Shown here piece by piece: positions 32,877 to 40,833 of a DNA stretch of 64,000 nucleotides. The position numbers and the translations under genes are program-made. Position 1 is the first letter of the stretch. Every line of letters starts with the position of its first letter. Below the pieces are notes generated by a model. The model was given only the letters and a program-made list of their open reading frames with translations, was not told the origin of the DNA and did no database searches. The DNA is from Maricaulaceae bacterium EIL42A08 (GTDB lineage: Bacteria; Pseudomonadota; Alphaproteobacteria; Caulobacterales; Maricaulaceae), in assembly GCA_024178355.1 (NCBI GenBank), contig JAMZNZ010000005.1:58926-122925 (forward strand), written 5' to 3'.

Positions 32877-33294
32877 GTCATTTCAGGAAAAAAGCAACCT
32901 CGCCATGACGGTGATTTTCGCGCTGGTCTATGGCAGCTATTTCTACACCGTCATTCCGCCCGCGCTGGACACCGGTGGCTCGGTGGAGGCGGTGAAGGGC
33001 TTGCTGCTGGGCGCGGTGATCTTTCTCGTTGCGGGCGGCATCGTCGGTCACATCCTGATCGTGATGCTGGCTCCCAACGAACCCGACACGGCCGACGAGC
33101 GCGACAAATTCATCGAGATGCGCGCCGACGCCCGCACCAGCTATATCCTTGGCTTCTGCGCGATTACGGCCGTTGGTATGGCCCTTTTTGAAGCCAATCC
33201 CTTCTGGATCGCTCATGTCCTTTTAGGCGGGCTGGTCATCGGCGAGATCGCCAAGGGCGTCCTGCGCGCCGTCGACTACCGCCAGGGCGTGTGA
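32875..33294 (+). CDS. Four-helix membrane protein, DUF2178-like
   Basis: 139 residues with four hydrophobic helices (about 10-27, 42-64, 88-106 and 110-128). The loop between helices 2 and 3 carries TADERDKFIEMRADARTSYI, which resembles the DER...I...A pattern of DUF2178 proteins. I choose ATG 32875 because AAAGGA lies 8 bases upstream; ATG 32836 and 32854 fall in the operator region. The stop overlaps the XRE gene by 4 bases. Such membrane-protein/XRE pairs recur in bacteria, and their role is unknown. Confidence 0.65.
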   Translation: MSFQEKSNLAMTVIFALVYGSYFYTVIPPALDTGGSVEAVKGLLLGAVIFLVAGGIVGHILIVMLAPNEPDTADERDKFIEMRADARTSYILGFCAITAVGMALFEANPFWIAHVLLGGLVIGEIAKGVLRAVDYRQGV

Positions 33295-33521
33295 GCGCCA
33301 TGGGAAAGCCAACCAAAATCCGCAACCGGATCCGAGAGCTGCGCTTTCACGCCAATGAAATGACGCAGGCTGATCTGGCGGGGCGTATCGGTGTGACCCG
33401 CCAGACCATCAACGCCATCGAGCAGGGCAAATACTCCCCCTCGCTCGAAAGTGCCTTCCAGATCGCTGAGGTCTTCGGGGTCGGCCTTGAGGAGGTGTTT
33501 CAGTACGGGGAGGCGGGGTAG
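33291..33521 (+). CDS. XRE family (Cro/CI-type) transcriptional regulator
   Basis: 76 residues, almost entirely a helix-turn-helix: IRELRFHANEMTQADLAGRI, then GVTRQTINAIEQGKYSPSLE, then AFQIAEVFGVGLEEVFQY. This is the YozG-like short form without an effector domain. The start is GTG 33291, overlapping the upstream stop, or ATG 33300. It is co-transcribed with the membrane protein and probably controls that operon through the dyads at 32790-32876. Confidence 0.85.
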   Translation: MSAMGKPTKIRNRIRELRFHANEMTQADLAGRIGVTRQTINAIEQGKYSPSLESAFQIAEVFGVGLEEVFQYGEAG

Positions 33522-33537
33522 GGCCCGCCTAAGCCTC

Positions 33538-33611
33538 ACTGGCTGGCCCAGACGATGCACCTGCACTTCGCGCCCGTCCGGTCCAGCCCTACTGGCTGGC
33601 CCAGACGATGC
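33538..33611. repeat. 21-base direct repeat at the end of the S24 regulator gene
   Basis: The 21 bases at 33538-33558 recur exactly at 33591-33611 (both start ACTGGCTGGCCC). The second copy encodes the last residues (RIVWASQ) of the leftward regulator gene ending at 33589, so the first copy is a duplicated gene end lying outside the gene. Spacing is 53 bases. Confidence 0.8.
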
Positions 33612-34224
33612 GGGCCATCCACACGATGTCGGCGGTGTTCAGGGTGCGGTTGTAATAGTCGGGGTTCAGGCTGATCAGCTCCACGGTGTTGGCGGTGACG
33701 CGGCCCAGCTCCTTGGCCATCACCTCGCCATCGCGGGTCTTGACCACCACCCGGTCACCACGGCGCGGCGGGGCGTCAGGGGCCACGACCACCCGGTCGC
33801 CATTGCGATAGAGGGGGGCCATGGAGTCCCCTGAAATCTCCAGCGCGTAGGCGTTTTCATCATCGACGCCGGGAAAGTGAATCTCCTCCCACCCGGTACC
33901 GGCCGGAAAGCCCGCATCATCAAAAAAGCCCTGATCACCGGCCTGGGCAAGTCCGATCAACGGCACTGAGCGTCCCGCCGCACTCCCGGCGGCCATGGCG
34001 GCAAAGTCTTCAAACTTCACGCCTACCGCGCCGAGCGCTTTGGCGAGACTTTCGGTCGATGGCCAACGCGGCTTGCTACCATCGGCGCTGGTGCGCTTAG
34101 ACGGATTGAAGGTGGTTGGGTCCAGCCCGGCCAGCCTTGCCAGCGCAGAGGGCGTGAGTCCCGCCTTGTGCGCCAGGCGGTCGATCCCGCGCCAGATCTG
34201 GGTATGAGTGAGCATGCCTGCCAA
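33589..34224 (-). CDS. HTH regulator with S24 (LexA/CI-like) peptidase domain
   Basis: 211 residues. The N-terminal HTH-like segment (about 15-70, LTPSALARLAGLDPTTFNPS) is followed by a LexA-type domain: an Ala-Gly pair at 95-96 in GLAQAGDQGFF where self-cleavage would occur, nucleophile Ser134 in EISGDSMAPLY, and Lys171 in EVMAKEL. The Ser-Lys distance of 37 residues equals that of LexA. It is not LexA itself, as the HTH differs. It may respond to stress or DNA damage. A dyad sits 13 bases before its start. Confidence 0.82.
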   Translation of the reverse strand: MAGMLTHTQIWRGIDRLAHKAGLTPSALARLAGLDPTTFNPSKRTSADGSKPRWPSTESLAKALGAVGVKFEDFAAMAAGSAAGRSVPLIGLAQAGDQGFFDDAGFPAGTGWEEIHFPGVDDENAYALEISGDSMAPLYRNGDRVVVAPDAPPRRGDRVVVKTRDGEVMAKELGRVTANTVELISLNPDYYNRTLNTADIVWMARIVWASQ

Positions 34225-34236
34225 GGCTCCTGACCG

Positions 34237-34286
34237 GTCCCGTTAATCAAAATGGGACTAAACCCCGTCTAGCAGGAAAATTTTCC
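34237..34286. promoter_or_regulatory. Two palindromes in the S24 regulator / DUF952 divergent region
   Basis: GTCCCGTT-aatcaa-AATGGGAC (34237-34258, one mismatch) and a perfect GGAAAATTTTCC (34275-34286) lie between the divergent genes. The first is 13 bases before the regulator start and is a good candidate for an autoregulatory operator. Confidence 0.5.
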
Positions 34287-34365
34287 TTACACCAGTGTGC
34301 ACCTCGCGAAAATCACCCGTGCTTGATGCTTGCCACAGCCGGGTCGTCAGGGTACGCGAGCGGCC

Positions 34366-34713
34366 ATGACACAGCATATCTATCGCATCGCTGCGCCTGA
34401 AGCGCTGGCTGCAGCCTCGCTGGCCGGAGCCTACACCGGTGAAGCCCACGACAAGGCCGATGGCTTCATCCACGCCTCCACCCTGGCGCAGCTGGAAGGC
34501 ACGCTGACGGCCCACTATGGCGATGCGGAGCGGCTGGCCGTAGCGGTCATCAAGCTCGATGCAATTGCTGACCTTGTCCGCTGGGAAGCCTCGCGCGGCG
34601 GTGAGGACTTCCCCCATATCTATGGCGACCTGCCGTGGAGTGCGGTTGAGGCGGTGCATCTGATCAAGCGCGATGAGGAAGGCTGGCGGCTACCGGCGGA
34701 GCTGAGCGCATGA
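34366..34713 (+). CDS. DUF952 domain protein
   Basis: 115 residues. The family pattern is clear: IYRIAAPEALAAASLAGAYT, GFIHASTLAQLEGTL, VIKLDAIADLVRWE and EDFPHIYGDLPWSAVEAVH. The function of the family is not established; a glutathione-transferase-like fold has been noted for relatives. ATG 34366 begins the conserved part. The stop overlaps pyrD by 4 bases (ATGA). Confidence 0.88.
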   Translation: MTQHIYRIAAPEALAAASLAGAYTGEAHDKADGFIHASTLAQLEGTLTAHYGDAERLAVAVIKLDAIADLVRWEASRGGEDFPHIYGDLPWSAVEAVHLIKRDEEGWRLPAELSA

Positions 34714-35756
34714 GCGATCTGGGCGCAAAACTCCTCACTCTGCTGCCACCAGAGACCGCGCACCGTACCGCGATCTGGGGCATGAAGCAGGGCTTTGGCC
34801 CGAAAGCCTCAACGCCCGCTGATCCGATCCTGCGCACTGCGCTAGCCGGTATGGAGCTGGCCCATCCGGTGGGGCTTGCGGCGGGATTCGACAAGAACGC
34901 CGAAGCGCCCGATGCGCTCTTGAATGCCGGCTTTGGCTTTGTGGAAGTGGGCGCGGTCACCCCGCGGCCCCAGGCGGGCAACCCGCAGCCGCGCCTGTTC
35001 CGCCTGCGTGAAGACCGCGCGGTGATCAACCGCATGGGCTTTAACAATGAAGGCCTTGATGCTGTCAAAGCCCGGCTTGAAGCGCGCCAGGAAAATCCGG
35101 CACCGGGCATTGTCGGCGTTAATCTGGGCGCCAACAAGCAAAGCGTGGAGCGCGGCGAGTCCGCTGAGGACTATGCCATCCTGTTGAAGGCGCTGTCGGG
35201 GCTGGCGGACTTCTTCACCGTCAATATTTCCTCGCCCAACACGCCGGGCCTGCGCGGCCTTCAAAGCGGCACGGTGCTCGATGACCTCCTCAAGCGGGTC
35301 AACGACGCGCGCTGGGCCGAGCCAGTGTTCTTAAAGCTGGCCCCAGACCTGTCTGAAGACGATGTCGACCCGATCCTGGAGACGGTGAACCGTCACCGCA
35401 TCTCCGGCCTCATCGTGTCGAACACCACGCTGGCGCGCCCTGAAACCCTGCAGTCGAAACATGCAGGTGAAAAGGGCGGCCTGTCCGGCGCGCCTCTGCT
35501 GGAACCGTCCACGGCCTTGCTGAAGCGGTTCCGCAAAAGCGCGGGGCCGGATCTGCCGATCATTGGCGTGGGCGGGATCGATGGCCCCGAAGCGGCCTAT
35601 GCGAAGATCCGCGCCGGGGCCAATGCGGTCCAGCTTTATACCGCCCTGATCTATCAGGGGCCGGGTTTGGCGCTACGTATCCGTGATGGTCTGGCCGATT
35701 TGTTGAAAGCTGATGGCTTTGAGCGTCTGGCCGATGCGGTGGGCGTCGACGTCTAG
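34710..35756 (+). CDS. pyrD: Dihydroorotate dehydrogenase (quinone), class 2
   Basis: FMN enzyme of pyrimidine synthesis, linked to the quinone pool at the inner membrane. The 348-residue product has an N-terminal helical quinone-tunnel part (LLTLLPPETAHRTAIWGM), then PVGLAAGFDKNAEA, VEVGAVTPRPQAGNPQPRLF, the NRMGFNNEG motif, the catalytic-serine region VNISSPNTPGLRGLQ, and the FMN phosphate site IIGVGGIDG. Its end overlaps the convergent MATE gene by 4 bases. Confidence 0.95.
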   Translation: MSDLGAKLLTLLPPETAHRTAIWGMKQGFGPKASTPADPILRTALAGMELAHPVGLAAGFDKNAEAPDALLNAGFGFVEVGAVTPRPQAGNPQPRLFRLREDRAVINRMGFNNEGLDAVKARLEARQENPAPGIVGVNLGANKQSVERGESAEDYAILLKALSGLADFFTVNISSPNTPGLRGLQSGTVLDDLLKRVNDARWAEPVFLKLAPDLSEDDVDPILETVNRHRISGLIVSNTTLARPETLQSKHAGEKGGLSGAPLLEPSTALLKRFRKSAGPDLPIIGVGGIDGPEAAYAKIRAGANAVQLYTALIYQGPGLALRIRDGLADLLKADGFERLADAVGVDV

Positions 35757-37078
35757 GTGAAGTCGCGCTTTAAACCCGGCCAGCCCACCGCCAGCGTTGC
35801 GGCCCGCGCCACATAGTAAAGCAGGAAGGCGGCCCACAGGCCGTCGACGCCAAAGAGCGGCCGCAAGGTGAAATCCAGCGCCAGATAGATCAGCAGCGAC
35901 GCCAGCATGGCGTTGCGCATCAGCCGTCCGCGCGTCGCCCCGATCATCAGGCCATCCAGCTGCCAGCTCGGCCAGCCCAGAACCGGCACCAGCGCACACC
36001 AGACTAGCGCCGCACTGGCGGTCGCCCGCGTCGCGGCATCCGTGGTCATCCAGCCGATGAAGACATCGCCGAATACGAAGATGCCAAGGCCTAAAAGGAT
36101 CGAGGCTCCGGCGGCCAGCTCACTGGTCAGGCGGAAGGCGCGAGTGAGCGCGCGCCAATCTTTTGCGCCGGCTGCGCGCCCGGTTTCGGCTTCAGCCACA
36201 TGGGCGAAGGCATCGAGGAAGAAGGCGGTGATGGAGATAAACTGAAGAAGGATCGCCGCGCCTGCGAGCACGTCCGGGCCTTCGCGCAGGCTGGCTTCAT
36301 TAAACCAGTAAAACCCGCCCAGCAGCGCCAGCGTGCGCAGGAAGATATCGCGATTGACCTGGAACAGGCGGACTGCAGCGGCCCGATCGAGCAGCTGGCG
36401 GCGAGCCGGCTGTCCCCGCCGGGTCAGAACAGGCAGCAGCAGGACCGCCGCGAGCCCTAGATGCAGCCATTGGGCGAGCGCGCTCGCCGCCCCTACACCA
36501 GCCACGCCCCAATCAAGGCCGAGTACGAAGACCAGCGACAGGACGATATTGGCAAGGTTCAGGGCGATCTGAAGGATCAGCGCGCGGCCGGTCAGCCCCA
36601 GCCCGATCAACCAGCCATAAATGGCAAAGCCAGCGAGCGCCGCTGGCGCGCCCCAGATGCGCGCATCCACATAGTCCCGGCCCGTGGCTTCGGTTGCCGC
36701 GTCACCGGAAAACGCCATGAAGGCGAGCTCTCTTAAAGGCCACTGGAACACCACTAGAAGCAGGCCCAGTCCTGCACCCACGGCCACGCCGCGCCACAGG
36801 ACCGCCGCGACTTCGCCGGGCACCGAGCTGCCATCGGCCTGTGCGGCAAGCGCGGTGGAGCCCATGCGCAGAAAGCCCAGCGACCAGTAAAAGGCGTTGA
36901 AGACCAGCGTGCCGAGCGCCACTGCGGCGATGGCATTGGTGTCGCCGGTATTGCCAATGACCGCCAGGTCCGCGAGCCCGACCAAAGGCGCGGCGAGATT
37001 GGCCCCCATGATAGGAATGGCGCGGACCAGAAGCCTGCTGCGAGTGAGGGTCTGAGCGTGAAGTTGGCCTTGGCTCAC
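35753..37078 (-). CDS. MATE family efflux transporter (DinF type)
   Basis: 441 residues with about 12 membrane helices. The N-terminus AIPIMGANLAAPLVGLADLA with VIGNTGDTNAIAAVALG, and FLRMGSTALAAQ, are typical of the DinF branch of MATE exporters, which expel cationic drugs or metabolites with H+ or Na+. GTG 37078 overlaps the stop of the upstream FAD gene (GTGA), so the two are co-transcribed. Confidence 0.88.
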   Translation of the reverse strand: MSQGQLHAQTLTRSRLLVRAIPIMGANLAAPLVGLADLAVIGNTGDTNAIAAVALGTLVFNAFYWSLGFLRMGSTALAAQADGSSVPGEVAAVLWRGVAVGAGLGLLLVVFQWPLRELAFMAFSGDAATEATGRDYVDARIWGAPAALAGFAIYGWLIGLGLTGRALILQIALNLANIVLSLVFVLGLDWGVAGVGAASALAQWLHLGLAAVLLLPVLTRRGQPARRQLLDRAAAVRLFQVNRDIFLRTLALLGGFYWFNEASLREGPDVLAGAAILLQFISITAFFLDAFAHVAEAETGRAAGAKDWRALTRAFRLTSELAAGASILLGLGIFVFGDVFIGWMTTDAATRATASAALVWCALVPVLGWPSWQLDGLMIGATRGRLMRNAMLASLLIYLALDFTLRPLFGVDGLWAAFLLYYVARAATLAVGWPGLKRDFT

Positions 37079-38049
37079 ACCGCCAGCGCCTTGCCCAGCG
37101 CTTCGCCGGAGGTCCAGGCGTGTTCAGCCTTGCCGCCAAGCCGCCAGTCGCCGCCCACGCCCAGCGTTTTGCAATCGCTCAGCTGTGTGGGACTTCCTGC
37201 AGGCTCGGTGACCATGGCATAGCGCCAGCGATGGGCGGTCTTCCATACCGGCGAGGGCATGCCAAAGCGCACGAAGATCTCTTCACACAGGGCCCGGGCC
37301 ACGGTCTCCGGCTCATCCTCAAGGAAGGCCTCTGACCAGTCGGGCGAGGCTTGCAGGATCACGCCAGCAGGCGCGGTTGTGGCGGTCAGCGCCATCCAGC
37401 GCACCGCTCCGCCGAGCAGCTTGGCCCCGTCAAACCCCGGATCAAAGTCCTGGTCCAGCGCTGCCATGACCGTCCAGCAGGGCGCGATCTTCACCGTATT
37501 GGCCGCGGCAATGATGGAGGCAAAATCGCCATCGCTGCGAGCCAGAAAATCGATCAGCTGTTCCGGCGGTAGGGTCAGCGCAATCTTCTCAAAAGGGCCC
37601 TCTGTTGAGCCGTCTTCGAAAATGATGGTCCAAGCGCCCGGCTCACCCTTCAGCTTTTTGGCGCGGCGTGCAGTCTGGACCTCAAAGCCGTCGAGCGCGT
37701 GTTTGACCAGCGCGTTCATGCCCGGCGTGCCCACATGGCGGTCGCCGCCGCGCAAGGGGGCGCTGTTGCCGCCGCGATCAATGCTGACGAGGCGCGCGTT
37801 CAGGACTTCAGCCGCACCCGCCTCAACCGCAGACCCCAGGAAGCTGGCAAAGCTGTCGGTCTGGGCGGTGACGTATTGGGCCCCGTGATTGAGGCGCATT
37901 TCGCCAAGCGGTGTTTCGGCCCGGCGGGTGGCCATCCGGCCTCCCACGCCGCGGCCCTTGTCGAACAGGGACACATCCAGACCGGCATTGCGCAGCTGGC
38001 GCGCAGCGGCGGCCCCTGCCAGTCCTGATCCGATCACCGCGACATTCAT
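37075..38049 (-). CDS. FAD-dependent oxidoreductase, renalase/amine-oxidase-like
   Basis: 324 residues. The N-terminal Rossmann motif MNVAVIGSGLAGAAAARQL is followed by LFDKGRGVGGRMATRR and LNHGAQYVTA, the pattern of renalase-like NAD(P)/FAD proteins. The C-terminal GVGGDWRLGG..VEHAW-type end (LGVGGDWRLGGKAEHAWTSG) binds FAD. The substrate is unknown. ATG 38049 places the Rossmann strand at the N-terminus; upstream in-frame codons lack homology. It is divergent from the DCC-photolyase genes. Confidence 0.82.
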   Translation of the reverse strand: MNVAVIGSGLAGAAAARQLRNAGLDVSLFDKGRGVGGRMATRRAETPLGEMRLNHGAQYVTAQTDSFASFLGSAVEAGAAEVLNARLVSIDRGGNSAPLRGGDRHVGTPGMNALVKHALDGFEVQTARRAKKLKGEPGAWTIIFEDGSTEGPFEKIALTLPPEQLIDFLARSDGDFASIIAAANTVKIAPCWTVMAALDQDFDPGFDGAKLLGGAVRWMALTATTAPAGVILQASPDWSEAFLEDEPETVARALCEEIFVRFGMPSPVWKTAHRWRYAMVTEPAGSPTQLSDCKTLGVGGDWRLGGKAEHAWTSGEALGKALAV

Positions 38050-38094
38050 GCACAAACCCTGTCTAAACCCAGCTTGAACCCTATCTCCTCGCAT

Positions 38095-38493
38095 ATGACC
38101 GAGGAAACACAAAAAACGACTGAGTCAGCTGCAGAAAATCCTGCGCAGTGTGAAGTCTTCTTTGATGGCGAATGCCCGCTCTGCCGTGCCGAGATTGGCT
38201 TTTATCAGCGCAGCGGGTCTGAGGCCCGGTTCACCAATGTGGCCGGTGACGGTGATGCGCCGCCTGAAATCACGCGCGAAGAGGCGCTCGGCCGCTTCCA
38301 TGTGCGCAAGTCCGACGGCACCTTGCTCTCCGGTGCGGCGGCCTTTGCCGAGCTGTGGAAAGCCACGCCCGGCTGGCGCTGGCTGGGCCATATCGGGGCT
38401 GTGCCGCCCTTCGTCTGGATCGGGGAGGGGCTGTATCGCTTATTCCTGATCTTTCGTCCCAGCCTTCAAAAGGTTGTACGTCGGGCAAGCTGA
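38095..38493 (+). CDS. DCC family thiol-disulfide oxidoreductase (DUF393)
   Basis: 132 residues. The motif VFFDGECPLCRAEIGFYQ carries the two cysteines and the DGxCxLC signature of DCC proteins. The C-terminal part has YRLFLIFRPSLQKVVR. Substrate unknown. ATG 38095 is taken; TTG 38074 would add 7 residues, and neither has a clear ribosome site. The stop shares one base with the photolyase start (TGATG), so they are coupled. Confidence 0.8.
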   Translation: MTEETQKTTESAAENPAQCEVFFDGECPLCRAEIGFYQRSGSEARFTNVAGDGDAPPEITREEALGRFHVRKSDGTLLSGAAAFAELWKATPGWRWLGHIGAVPPFVWIGEGLYRLFLIFRPSLQKVVRRAS

Positions 38494-40043
38494 TGACGGC
38501 CGAGCTGGTCTGGTTCAAGCGGGATTTGCGGGTCCATGACCACGGCGCGCTGGCGCGGGCCTGTCGGTCGGGGCGTCCTGTCATCTGTCTTTATGTGATC
38601 GAGCCGGAGCTGTGGGCGCAGCCTGAATACTCCGCGCGCCAATACGACTTCCTGACCGAGACGCTGGGCGACCTGCAACCGGCCATCGAAGCGCGAGGGG
38701 GTCAGCTGACCGTGCGCGTGGGCGCGGTGACGGACGTGCTTGACCGGCTCCATGACGAGGTGGGGCTGTCGGCGATCCACGCTCACGAGGAAACCGGCCT
38801 GACCTGGACGTGCGAGCGTGACCGCGCGGTCAGTGCCTGGGCGCGATCAAAGGGTGTGGCCTTTCACGAGACAAGCCAGCACGGCGTGGTGCGGGGGCTA
38901 GCGTCGCGCAATGGCTGGGCGAAGCGCTGGGATCAGCTGATGAGCCTGCCGGTCACGCCTGCGCCCGAGCGTATCGAGACGGTGAAGGTGAAATCGGATC
39001 CCATGCCCACGGCAGAAGCGCTGGAGCTGGCTGCCGACCCTTGTCCTCAACGGCAGACGGGCGGTCGCCGCGCAGCGATTGCGGACCTGAAGAGCTTTTT
39101 CGACGAGCGCGGGCGCGAGTATCGCCGGGCCATGTCCTCACCGCTGACGGCCTATGACGCCTGCTCACGTATGAGTGCGCATCTGGCGCTGGGGTCGCTG
39201 TCCATGCGTGAAACCTATCAGGCGGCGCTGCGCGCCCGGTCGGTCAAGCGGGAGGCGGGTGATGGGCGTTATGCCCAGTCCATCGACAGCTTTATCTCGC
39301 GCCTGCACTGGCATTGCCACTTCATGCAAAAGTTCGAAGACGAAACCGCGATGGAGTATCGCGACCTGCATCCGGCCTATCGCGGCGCGCGGCCTGAGCC
39401 TGATCCAGACACGCTGGCGCGCTGGATTGAAGGGCGCACCGGCTTTCCTTTCGTGGATGCCTGCATGCGGTCGCTGGATGCCACCGGTTGGCTGAACTTT
39501 CGTATGCGCGCCATGGTCGTGGCGTTTTCCAGCTATCACCTCTGGCAGCACTGGAAGCAGCCGGCCGAAGCGCTGGCGCGTCGGTTTGTCGATTTTGAGC
39601 CGGGCATCCACTATCCCCAGTTCCAGATGCAGTCAGGCACCACGGGTGTGAATACGCCGCGCATGTATAACCCGGTCAAGCAGGGGCTCGATCAGGACCC
39701 AGATGGTGTGTTTGTGCGCCGCTGGGTGCCAGAGCTTGCCGCCCTGCCCACCAGCTTTATCCATGAGCCATGGAAAGCTCCGGACGATGTGCTGGCCAAG
39801 GCCGGTGTCGGGCTGGGCGAGAGCTACCCTGCTCGCATGGTCGATCATGAGCAGGCCGCGCGTGAGGCGCGGGCGCGCATCGGGGCGTTACGCAAGGGCG
39901 AGGATCACCGCGCGGCGGCTGCTGCCATCCAGGCCAAACACGGCAGCCGCAAGTCGGGACTGAAACAGACCGGTTCGGCCTCCAGCCGTCGCAAGGCGCG
40001 CCAGGCTGAAGCCGATGAGCGCCAGACGCGTTTCGAGTTTTAA
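38493..40043 (+). CDS. DNA photolyase / cryptochrome family flavoprotein
   Basis: 516 residues. The N-terminal antenna-type domain begins ELVWFKRDLRVHDHGALARA. The FAD domain includes SPLTAYDACSRMSAHLALGS, HWHCHFMQKFEDE, FPFVDACMRSLDATGWLNFR, MRAMVVAFSSYHLW and NPVKQGLDQDPDGVFVRRWV. It likely uses light to repair pyrimidine dimers. The HWHCHF segment differs from classical class I enzymes, suggesting a distinct subfamily. The C-terminal tail (last 50 residues) is Lys/Arg/Ala-rich. A DUF2256 gene follows, as in many genomes. Confidence 0.85.
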   Translation: MTAELVWFKRDLRVHDHGALARACRSGRPVICLYVIEPELWAQPEYSARQYDFLTETLGDLQPAIEARGGQLTVRVGAVTDVLDRLHDEVGLSAIHAHEETGLTWTCERDRAVSAWARSKGVAFHETSQHGVVRGLASRNGWAKRWDQLMSLPVTPAPERIETVKVKSDPMPTAEALELAADPCPQRQTGGRRAAIADLKSFFDERGREYRRAMSSPLTAYDACSRMSAHLALGSLSMRETYQAALRARSVKREAGDGRYAQSIDSFISRLHWHCHFMQKFEDETAMEYRDLHPAYRGARPEPDPDTLARWIEGRTGFPFVDACMRSLDATGWLNFRMRAMVVAFSSYHLWQHWKQPAEALARRFVDFEPGIHYPQFQMQSGTTGVNTPRMYNPVKQGLDQDPDGVFVRRWVPELAALPTSFIHEPWKAPDDVLAKAGVGLGESYPARMVDHEQAAREARARIGALRKGEDHRAAAAAIQAKHGSRKSGLKQTGSASSRRKARQAEADERQTRFEF

Positions 40044-40052
40044 AGGGCAGGC

Positions 40053-40217
40053 ATGGCGAAAAATAAAAATCGGGGCGGGAAGACCGCGAAGTCTAATCTG
40101 CCAGAGAAAATCTGCGTGACCTGCCAGCGCCCGTTCAGCTGGCGCAAGAAATGGGCACGTGACTGGGAGCAGGTGAAATACTGCTCCAAACGCTGTGCCG
40201 GCGAGGCGCGATCATAA
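40053..40217 (+). CDS. DUF2256 small zinc-ribbon-like protein
   Basis: 54 residues starting 10 bases after the photolyase stop. It has a basic N-terminus (MAKNKNRGGKTAKS), then PEKICVTCQRPFSWRKKWAR and VKYCSKRCAGEA. Two CxxC-like pairs (C21/C24 and C44/C48) form a probable zinc site. DUF2256 is known to neighbour or fuse with photolyase/cryptochrome genes, which fits here. Function unknown. Confidence 0.85.
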   Translation: MAKNKNRGGKTAKSNLPEKICVTCQRPFSWRKKWARDWEQVKYCSKRCAGEARS

Positions 40218-40400
40218 CCGTAGTCTGACGGGAAAATTACCAAGCGCTAAGGCTAAGATTGCCGACTTCTCATCTGGCCGCAAACGTCATGTCATCTCGA
40301 GTGTTCCAATGTCTGTTTCAGAGATTGGCGCGACGGGGTGACACCTCATGATTGCTTCGGGTGACCGATCTCCTGGTCGAAACAAGAGAAAGTCACCGCT

Positions 40401-40733
40401 ATGAAATCCCTCATCCTTTTTGCTGCTGCCGCCACCGCTCTGTCTGCTGCCCCTGTTGCGTTTGCCGACGATCACGAGGCGGTCATCACCTATGAACAGT
40501 CCCAGCTGGGGTCCGCCCGCGGCGTGGCCGATCTGCGCTACGAAATCCGCCAGGCCGCCGAAGAGGTTTGTGTTGCGCCTGCCAACCCGACCTATGCCGA
40601 GCGCCGCGCCCAGGCTGAATGTGTTGAAGCTGCAATTGAGGCCGGTGAGGCTCAACTCCAGCAAAAGCTCGCTGATGCCGGCCTTCGCCGCTTTGCGGAA
40701 AATCGCACCATTCGCGTCGCAGCGGCTCGCTAA
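40401..40733 (+). CDS. UrcA family secreted protein
   Basis: 110 residues with a clear signal peptide (MKSLILFAAAATALSAAPVAFA). The mature part has ITYEQSQLGSARGVADLRYE, IRQAAEEVC and a paired cysteine in AQAECVEAAIEAGEAQL, the layout of UrcA proteins of Caulobacterales and Sphingomonadales. Function unknown. It is a single gene, with a bidirectional terminator behind it. Confidence 0.75.
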   Translation: MKSLILFAAAATALSAAPVAFADDHEAVITYEQSQLGSARGVADLRYEIRQAAEEVCVAPANPTYAERRAQAECVEAAIEAGEAQLQQKLADAGLRRFAENRTIRVAAAR

Positions 40734-40791
40734 GCCCGCAACCGAAAACAACGTCCCCTAAACGGCTATACGCTCACGGCCGTTTCCCTGG

Positions 40792-40826
40792 CCCCGTCTG
40801 ATGCATCCCCTTCGCATCAGGCGGGG
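40792..40826. terminator. Bidirectional hairpin between UrcA and deacetylase genes
   Basis: CCCCGTCTGATGC (40792-40804) pairs with GCATCAGGCGGGG (40814-40826) with one G-T pair, between convergent genes. A short T-rich stretch (CTTTTATG) follows on the plus side. Confidence 0.75.
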
Positions 40827-40833
40827 TCAACTT

